Both the position numbers and the translations under genes were made by a program. This document shows, in pieces, positions 58,861 to 64,000 of a DNA stretch of 64,000 nucleotides (the first letter of the stretch is position 1; each line of letters opens with the position of its first letter). This DNA is from Stenotrophomonas sp. SAU14A_NAIMI4_5 (GTDB lineage Bacteria; Pseudomonadota; Gammaproteobacteria; Xanthomonadales; Xanthomonadaceae), in the NCBI RefSeq assembly GCF_003086795.1, contig NZ_CP026003.1, forward strand, positions 578,503 through 642,502, read 5' to 3'. Below the pieces are notes generated by a model. It had not been told where the DNA came from and ran no database searches. It was given only the letters and a program-made list of their open reading frames with translations.

Positions 58861-61500
58861 ATGCCCCAGCACACCCTGCTCGTGGCGGCCCTGGCCGTCG
58901 CTCTGGCCGCGCCTTTGTCTGCCGCCGCCGAAACCTCCGCCGACGCCAGTGGCGAAGCCAGCACCCTGACCGCCGTGCGCGTCACCGGTTCCAACATCAA
59001 GCGCACCGATACCGAGGCGTCCAACCCGGTGCAGGTGATCGGCCGCCAGCAGCTGGAACAGACCGGCAAGGCCACCGTCGCCGACGTGCTGCGTTCGATC
59101 TCGGCCAACACCGGCAACGCCGCCAACGAAACCACCAACAACGGCTGGGCGTCCGGCTCGGCAGGCATCGGCCTGCGCGGCCTTTCGCAGAAGAACACGC
59201 TGGTGCTGCTCAACGGCCGCCGCCTGGCCAACTACGGCTTCCCGGCCGGCGGCCTGTCCGACACCTTCGTCGACCTCAACGCGTTGCCGCTGGTCGCCGT
59301 CGAGCGCATCGAAGTGCTCAAGGACGGCGCATCGGCCGTGTACGGTTCCGATGCGGTGGCCGGGGTGGTCAACATCATCACCCGGCAGAACTTCGAAGGC
59401 GCCGAACTCGGCGGCAGCTTCGGCGGTGCCGACCAGGGCGGCCTGCACGAGCAGAACCTGAAGTTCGTCGGTGGCCTCGGTGACCTGGATACCGATGGCT
59501 ACAACATCCTCTTCAGCCTGCAGGGCTACAACCGCGAGCGCCTGGACCAGGACGAGCGCAACCTGACCAAGAGCGGCATCTACAGCGACCAGCCCGGCGG
59601 CCGCTGGAACGGCTGGTCGGCCAAGGGCGCGCGCTATCTGATCAACGGCGTCTCGGTGCCGATGCTCGATGCCGACGGCAACTGCCCCACCGGCACCACC
59701 CGCGTCGCCAGCGCGCCCATCGACGGCCTCGCCGGTGATACCTGCGGCTTCAACCAGGCGCCGTACACCACCCTGATTCCCTCGACCAAGCGCTACCAGG
59801 CGTATGCCAACGGCACCTTCCGCCTCGGCGAGAACGTCGAAGCCTTCGGCGAAGTGCTGTACAGCCAGATCAAAAGCGCCGCGTGGTTCGGCAGCAGCCC
59901 GTTCTTCACCCTGGAAAGCGGCCGCTTCGCCCTGAACGCGGAAACCGGCCTTGCCGAACCGGTCTCGTCCAACCTGCCGGCCAGCAGCCCGTACAACCCG
60001 TATGGCCGCGCCGTGCCGATCGAATACACCTTCTTCGACCTCGGCGGCACCATCAAGACCAACCGCTCCACCGCCTACCGCGGCGTGGTCGGCCTGCGCG
60101 GCAGCACCGCCGCCTGGGATTGGGAAGTGGCCGCGTTCGGCGCCCGCAGCAGCGAGCGCGAGACCGTGTCGGGCGGCTTCGCCAACCGCTGGGCGCTGGC
60201 CGATGCGCTGGCCAGCGGCAGCTACAACCTGCTCAACCCGTCGGCCACCCCGCAGTCGGTGATCGATGCGATCAACATCTCCACCCTGCGCCCGGCCGAA
60301 TCGGTGCTGCAGGGCGTAGACGCCAAGATCTCCGGCACCCTGGGCCGCACCTGGGCCGGTGACATCGGCTTTGCTGCCGGTGCCGAATGGCGCCGCGAGA
60401 AGCTCGATTCCAACAACCCCTGGCAGATCGATGCCGGCCTGCAGGTACGCCCGGCCATCGCCGAGGTGCACGGCGAGCGCAAGGTCAGCGCCGCCTATGC
60501 CGAAGTGAACGTGCCGCTGGCCACGGGCCTGGAACTGTCCGCCGCCGCACGTGCCGATCACTACGACGACTTCGGCGACGCGTTCTCGCCCAAGCTCGGC
60601 CTGCGCTGGCAGCCGCTGGATTTCCTGCTGGTGCGCGCCTCGGCGTCGAAGGGCTTCCGTGCGCCGTCGCTGTCGGAGAACTCCAACAGCACCAGCATCG
60701 CCTACGGCAGCGTGGTCGACCCGCGTGATCCGGACGTGCCGGGCTCGCGCCAGAACCCCACCTTCTTCACCGTCGGCAACAGCGAGCTGAAGCCCGAGCG
60801 CACCAAGAGCGTGAACTTCGGCGTGGTGCTCTCGCCGTGGGCCAACACCAACCTGAGCGTGGACTACTACCGCATCCAGCTGGACAACCTGGTCGGCACC
60901 AACAACACCCAGACCCTGGTCAACGACAACGTGGCCGGTGCCGTGCAGCGCGACGAACGCGGCAAGCTGCTGGCCGTGTTCAACCGCTACCAGAACCTGA
61001 GCGAGCTGAAGACCTCGGGCATCGACGTCGAACTGCGCCAGCGCATCCCGACCGCCGCGCTGGGCGATTTCACCCTGTCCTCGGCCTACACCCACGTGCG
61101 TGACTACCGTCGCCCGACCGTGGTCGGTGGCCCGCTGGTGGACTACGCCGGCAGCAACCTCGGCGCAACGCTGCCGAAGAACAAGGCGACCACCACGCTG
61201 GACTGGACCTACCGCGATTTCACCGCGGCCGTCACCTGGTACTACACCAGCGGTTACGACCAGAAGGCCAGCACCGCCGCCGCGGCCGTGCAGGACCGCA
61301 TCGATGCGTACAACCAGTTCGACCTGTACCTGGCCTATGCCGGCATCGACAAGCTGACCGTGTACGCCAAGGTGCAGAACCTGGCTGACAAGACGCCGCC
61401 GTACGACGCTTCGTTCCCGGGCATCCGCGCGCCGTACGACTTCAGCCAGTACGACCTGCGTGGCCGCTACTTCACCCTCGGCTTCGATTACCGCTTCTGA
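58861..61500 (+). CDS. TonB-dependent receptor
   Basis: This 879-residue outer-membrane receptor has a signal peptide (MPQHTLLVAALAVALAAPLS), a TonB-box-like LTAVRVTGSNIKR, a plug (about 45-165; GLRGLSQKNTLVLLNGRRLA, ERIEVLKDGASAVYGSDAV) and a barrel ending YFTLGFDYRF. The TGSNIKR-type plug is common in xanthomonad receptors for peptides or plant carbohydrates. The next gene is an exported M14 carboxypeptidase, so a peptide or amino-acid-conjugate substrate is inferred. The ATG at 58861 is preferred over upstream in-frame starts. Confidence 0.9.
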   Translation: MPQHTLLVAALAVALAAPLSAAAETSADASGEASTLTAVRVTGSNIKRTDTEASNPVQVIGRQQLEQTGKATVADVLRSISANTGNAANETTNNGWASGSAGIGLRGLSQKNTLVLLNGRRLANYGFPAGGLSDTFVDLNALPLVAVERIEVLKDGASAVYGSDAVAGVVNIITRQNFEGAELGGSFGGADQGGLHEQNLKFVGGLGDLDTDGYNILFSLQGYNRERLDQDERNLTKSGIYSDQPGGRWNGWSAKGARYLINGVSVPMLDADGNCPTGTTRVASAPIDGLAGDTCGFNQAPYTTLIPSTKRYQAYANGTFRLGENVEAFGEVLYSQIKSAAWFGSSPFFTLESGRFALNAETGLAEPVSSNLPASSPYNPYGRAVPIEYTFFDLGGTIKTNRSTAYRGVVGLRGSTAAWDWEVAAFGARSSERETVSGGFANRWALADALASGSYNLLNPSATPQSVIDAINISTLRPAESVLQGVDAKISGTLGRTWAGDIGFAAGAEWRREKLDSNNPWQIDAGLQVRPAIAEVHGERKVSAAYAEVNVPLATGLELSAAARADHYDDFGDAFSPKLGLRWQPLDFLLVRASASKGFRAPSLSENSNSTSIAYGSVVDPRDPDVPGSRQNPTFFTVGNSELKPERTKSVNFGVVLSPWANTNLSVDYYRIQLDNLVGTNNTQTLVNDNVAGAVQRDERGKLLAVFNRYQNLSELKTSGIDVELRQRIPTAALGDFTLSSAYTHVRDYRRPTVVGGPLVDYAGSNLGATLPKNKATTTLDWTYRDFTAAVTWYYTSGYDQKASTAAAAVQDRIDAYNQFDLYLAYAGIDKLTVYAKVQNLADKTPPYDASFPGIRAPYDFSQYDLRGRYFTLGFDYRF

Positions 61501-61571
61501 TGCCATCGCCGCGGCCGGCCACACCCTGTGGCCGGCCGCGTTGCCGCTGTCCTGTTTCCTGGGGAGTCACC

Positions 61572-64000
61572 GTGTCCTTCCACCGCCGTGCCGTTCTTCC
61601 GCTGCTGCTTGCCGCCGCCACCGTCCTGTCCTCGCCGCTGCCGGCGCAGGCCCAGAGTGCGTACTTCTTCCCGCAGGCCACCGACGCTGCCGCGTTCGAT
61701 GCCGCCATTCCCAGCCCCGAGCAGTTCCTTGGCTACCCGATCGGCAGCCGCTACACCCGCCATGACCAGCTGGTGGCCTATTTCCAGGAACTGGCGAAGC
61801 ACTCGGACAAGATCCGCGTGCAGGAGATCGGCCGCAGCTACGAAGGCCGGCCGCTGCTGATCGCCACCGTCACCGCCGCCGACAACCAGGCGCGCATCGA
61901 ACAGATCCGCCAGCAGCACGCCACCCTGGTCGACCCGGCGCAACCGCGCAGCGCGGCCGGTGACAGCCCCGTTGTGGTCTGGCTGGGCTACAGCGTGCAT
62001 GGCAACGAAACCTCCAGCGGCGAAGCGGCGATGCTGACCGCCTATTACCTGGTGGCCAACCGCAGCGCCGAAACCCAGCAGTGGCTGCAGCAGTCGGTGG
62101 TCCTGTTCGATCCGGCGCAGAATCCCGACGGCCGCGACCGCGCCGCGAACTGGCACAACGCCTGGGCCTCGGACCCGGCTTCGTCCGACCCGGCCGACAA
62201 GGAGCATGTCGAACCGTTCCCGCAGGGCCGCACCAACCATTACTTCACCGATCTCAACCGCGACTGGCTGGCCCTGACCCAGCAGGATTCGCGGCCCAAG
62301 CTGGCCGTGTTCCACCAGTGGTACCCGAATGTGCAGATCGACTTCCACGAGATGGGCAAGGACAGCACGTACTACTTCGAGCCCTCGCCGAAGAGCATGC
62401 ACAGCCCGCTGATTCCGGCGGCGTCGTACGAGTTCAACAAGACCCTGGCCAAGTACCACGCGCAGTCGCTGGATGCGCTGGGCTCGCTGTACTACACCGG
62501 CGAGAACTACGACAACTTCTCGCCGGTGTATGGCTCGACCTATCCGGATTTCCACGGCGCGGTCGGTGTCACCGTCGAGCAGGCCAGCTCGCGTGGGCGC
62601 GTGCAGGAATCGGTGAACGGCCTGCTGACCTTTCCCTTCACCATCCGCAACCAGGTCGCCACCGGCCTGGGCACGGTGCGCGGCGCGGTGACCGAGCGCA
62701 GTGGCCTGTTCGACCTGCAGAAGGACTTCTTCCAGAGCGCGCTGAAGCAGGCAGCGCAGCAACCGGTGAAGAGCTTCGTGTTCGGTGATGCGCACGACCC
62801 GGCACTGACCCGGCGCCTGCTGGAGCTGTTGCTGCTGCACCGCATTGACGTGCGTGCACTGGATCGCACGGTCACCGTCGACGGGCAGCGCTTCGAGGCC
62901 GGCAGTGCCTACGTGGTGCCGGTGCAGCAGGCGCAGTTCCGCCTGGTCCATTCGATCTTCGCCGAGACGCCGTCGATCAAGGGCGACGTGTTCTACGGCA
63001 GCACCAGCTATGCGATCGCACCGGCCTATGGCGTGGCCTTTGCCGGCAGCCGCAGCCGTATCGACGGTGGTGCCCGCGTGGCGGAACTGCCGCCGGTGCA
63101 GGGTGCGGTCAACGGCGGCCAGGCCGGCTTCGCCTACGCCATCGACTGGCGCGACTACAACGCCGGCCGCGCGCTGGCCGCGCTGCAGGCCAAGGGGCTG
63201 AGCGCACGCGCCGCGTTCAAGCCGTTCAGCAGCGCCACCGCGCAGGGCCAGGTCGACTTCGCCGCGGGCAGCCTGGTCATCCCGGTGGCCGGCCAGCCGC
63301 TGCAGGGCGCGGCCCTGCTCGAGGCGGTAGCCGCCGCCGCACGCGACGCCGGCGTGCAGGTGCATGCGCTGTCCAGCGGCCGCAGCAGTGAGGGCATCGA
63401 TCTCGGCAGCGACGGCGTCAAGGCACTGCGCAAGCCGGCCGTGGCGCTGGTGATGGGCGAGGGCGTGGCTGCGACCGAGATTGGTTCGGCCTGGTTCCTG
63501 CTCGACCAGCAGCTGCACCTCCCGGCCAGCAAGCTGGATCCGCAGCAGCTGGGCAAAGTCGCGCTGGACCGCTACACCACCATCGTGCTGTCCGGCGGCA
63601 CCTACACCGGCATCGACGCCACCGCCGTGGCCGCGCTGAAGCGCTGGGTGCAGGCCGGCGGCTCGCTGGTGACCTATGGCAGCGCGTCGAAGTGGGCGGT
63701 GGAACAGAAGCTGGCCGAGGGCGAATCGCTGGGCAAGGACGAAGAGGCGGGCGATGCCGACCGCCGCGCGTTCGGCGACCAGCGTGACATCGCCGCGATC
63801 GAGCGGGTGAGCGGCAACATCCTCAGCGCCGACGTCGATACCACCCATCCGCTGGCGTTCGGCGTGCCGCGCCGGCAGCTGGCGATCAACAAGGAAAACA
63901 CGGTGACGCTGCAGCCGAGTGCGAATCCGTTCTCGACGGTGGTGCGCATCGATGCGACGCCACGGGTGAATGGTTACCTGTCCGAGCGCAACCGTGCGCG
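61572..64000 (+). CDS. Exported M14-family zinc carboxypeptidase, 3' truncated by the window
   Basis: The frame stays open from GTG at 61572 to the last base, at least 809 residues. A signal peptide (MSFHRRAVLPLLLAAATVLS...PAQAQ) is followed by the M14 domain with HGNETSSGE (His and Glu zinc ligands near 144-147), NPDGRDRAAN, QIDFHEMG (third ligand) and VTVEQASS. A long C-terminal extension is still open at the window edge. It follows the TonB receptor by 71 bp on the same strand, so the two are probably one operon: extracellular peptide trimming plus uptake. Confidence 0.88.
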   Translation, partial: MSFHRRAVLPLLLAAATVLSSPLPAQAQSAYFFPQATDAAAFDAAIPSPEQFLGYPIGSRYTRHDQLVAYFQELAKHSDKIRVQEIGRSYEGRPLLIATVTAADNQARIEQIRQQHATLVDPAQPRSAAGDSPVVVWLGYSVHGNETSSGEAAMLTAYYLVANRSAETQQWLQQSVVLFDPAQNPDGRDRAANWHNAWASDPASSDPADKEHVEPFPQGRTNHYFTDLNRDWLALTQQDSRPKLAVFHQWYPNVQIDFHEMGKDSTYYFEPSPKSMHSPLIPAASYEFNKTLAKYHAQSLDALGSLYYTGENYDNFSPVYGSTYPDFHGAVGVTVEQASSRGRVQESVNGLLTFPFTIRNQVATGLGTVRGAVTERSGLFDLQKDFFQSALKQAAQQPVKSFVFGDAHDPALTRRLLELLLLHRIDVRALDRTVTVDGQRFEAGSAYVVPVQQAQFRLVHSIFAETPSIKGDVFYGSTSYAIAPAYGVAFAGSRSRIDGGARVAELPPVQGAVNGGQAGFAYAIDWRDYNAGRALAALQAKGLSARAAFKPFSSATAQGQVDFAAGSLVIPVAGQPLQGAALLEAVAAAARDAGVQVHALSSGRSSEGIDLGSDGVKALRKPAVALVMGEGVAATEIGSAWFLLDQQLHLPASKLDPQQLGKVALDRYTTIVLSGGTYTGIDATAVAALKRWVQAGGSLVTYGSASKWAVEQKLAEGESLGKDEEAGDADRRAFGDQRDIAAIERVSGNILSADVDTTHPLAFGVPRRQLAINKENTVTLQPSANPFSTVVRIDATPRVNGYLSERNRA

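Noticed and set aside
58759..61524. A 921-codon open frame on the minus strand
   Set aside because: It mirrors the TonB receptor gene codon for codon in a high-GC genome. Its product is His/Gly/Val-rich without domains, while the plus strand has a full receptor.
61488..63848. A 786-codon minus-strand frame
   Set aside because: It lies opposite the M14 carboxypeptidase, whose frame has a signal peptide and all zinc motifs and simply runs off the window.

Overview
The window looks like chromosomal DNA of a Stenotrophomonas maltophilia-complex bacterium (Gammaproteobacteria, Xanthomonadaceae). The reasons are a high G+C content, xanthomonad-type gene content (FabA/FabB, DUF3247, DUF3297, DUF3016, peptidase-linked TonB receptors) and many short GTAG...CTAC palindromes of the type I know as SMAG repeats. 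This identification is inference; no database was searched. No rRNA, tRNA, CRISPR array or prophage was seen. About 65 protein genes are supported, and both window ends cut genes (an M23 peptidase at the left, an M14 carboxypeptidase at the right).

Region by region: 1-4.7 kb holds a DGPF/YCII gene, a block of nested palindromes, then a DGPF - VOC - VOC - ECF42-type sigma factor operon with a candidate ECF42 promoter. 4.9-21 kb is mostly housekeeping and signalling: an M28 peptidase, a LytS/LytTR two-component pair, an MpaB-like oxygenase, an M13 lipoprotein peptidase, a PAS/degenerate-GGDEF/EAL protein, a LysR gene divergent from a DoxX-dioxygenase-esterase operon, and a Na+/H+ antiporter. 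21-30 kb has small conserved genes, a 125-bp tandem duplication that captures the 3' end of a gene, the MotAB stator, a cytoplasmic MsrB, and the dadR-dadA-dadX D-alanine catabolic locus. 30-38.7 kb has a hybrid histidine kinase, the RsmC-RsuA-HAD operon, a REP array, fabA-fabB and dinB.

38.7-40.2 kb is an IS110-family insertion sequence with a structured left end that may encode a bridge RNA. It sits in the loop of a long palindrome. 40.3-44.5 kb has a degenerate metallo-beta-lactamase-fold protein, a reductase divergent from a LysR gene, a methyltransferase and phosphoglycolate phosphatase. 44.6-48.7 kb is cobalamin-related: a B12 riboswitch, btuB, an acyltransferase and a CobC-like phosphatase preceded by a 29-codon overlapping ORF. 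48.8-52.1 kb has TfoX-C, free-methionine-sulfoxide reductase, bioD, a MocR regulator and an orphan terminator. 52.2-57.6 kb is the most coherent system: an msrB-dipZ-msrA operon for repair of oxidised envelope proteins, divergent from an OmpR-type two-component system that may control it. 57.8-64 kb has a phasin, QueD, and a TonB receptor/M14 carboxypeptidase pair behind a tandem 20-bp operator-like repeat.

The non-coding DNA is unusually patterned. Three classes of palindrome recur: short SMAG elements, hairpins of the GGGTCAGAGCCC...GGGATCCGACCCC type, and roughly 100-bp palindromes with 25-26-bp perfect arms. In two cases the palindrome supplies the stop codon of the upstream gene.
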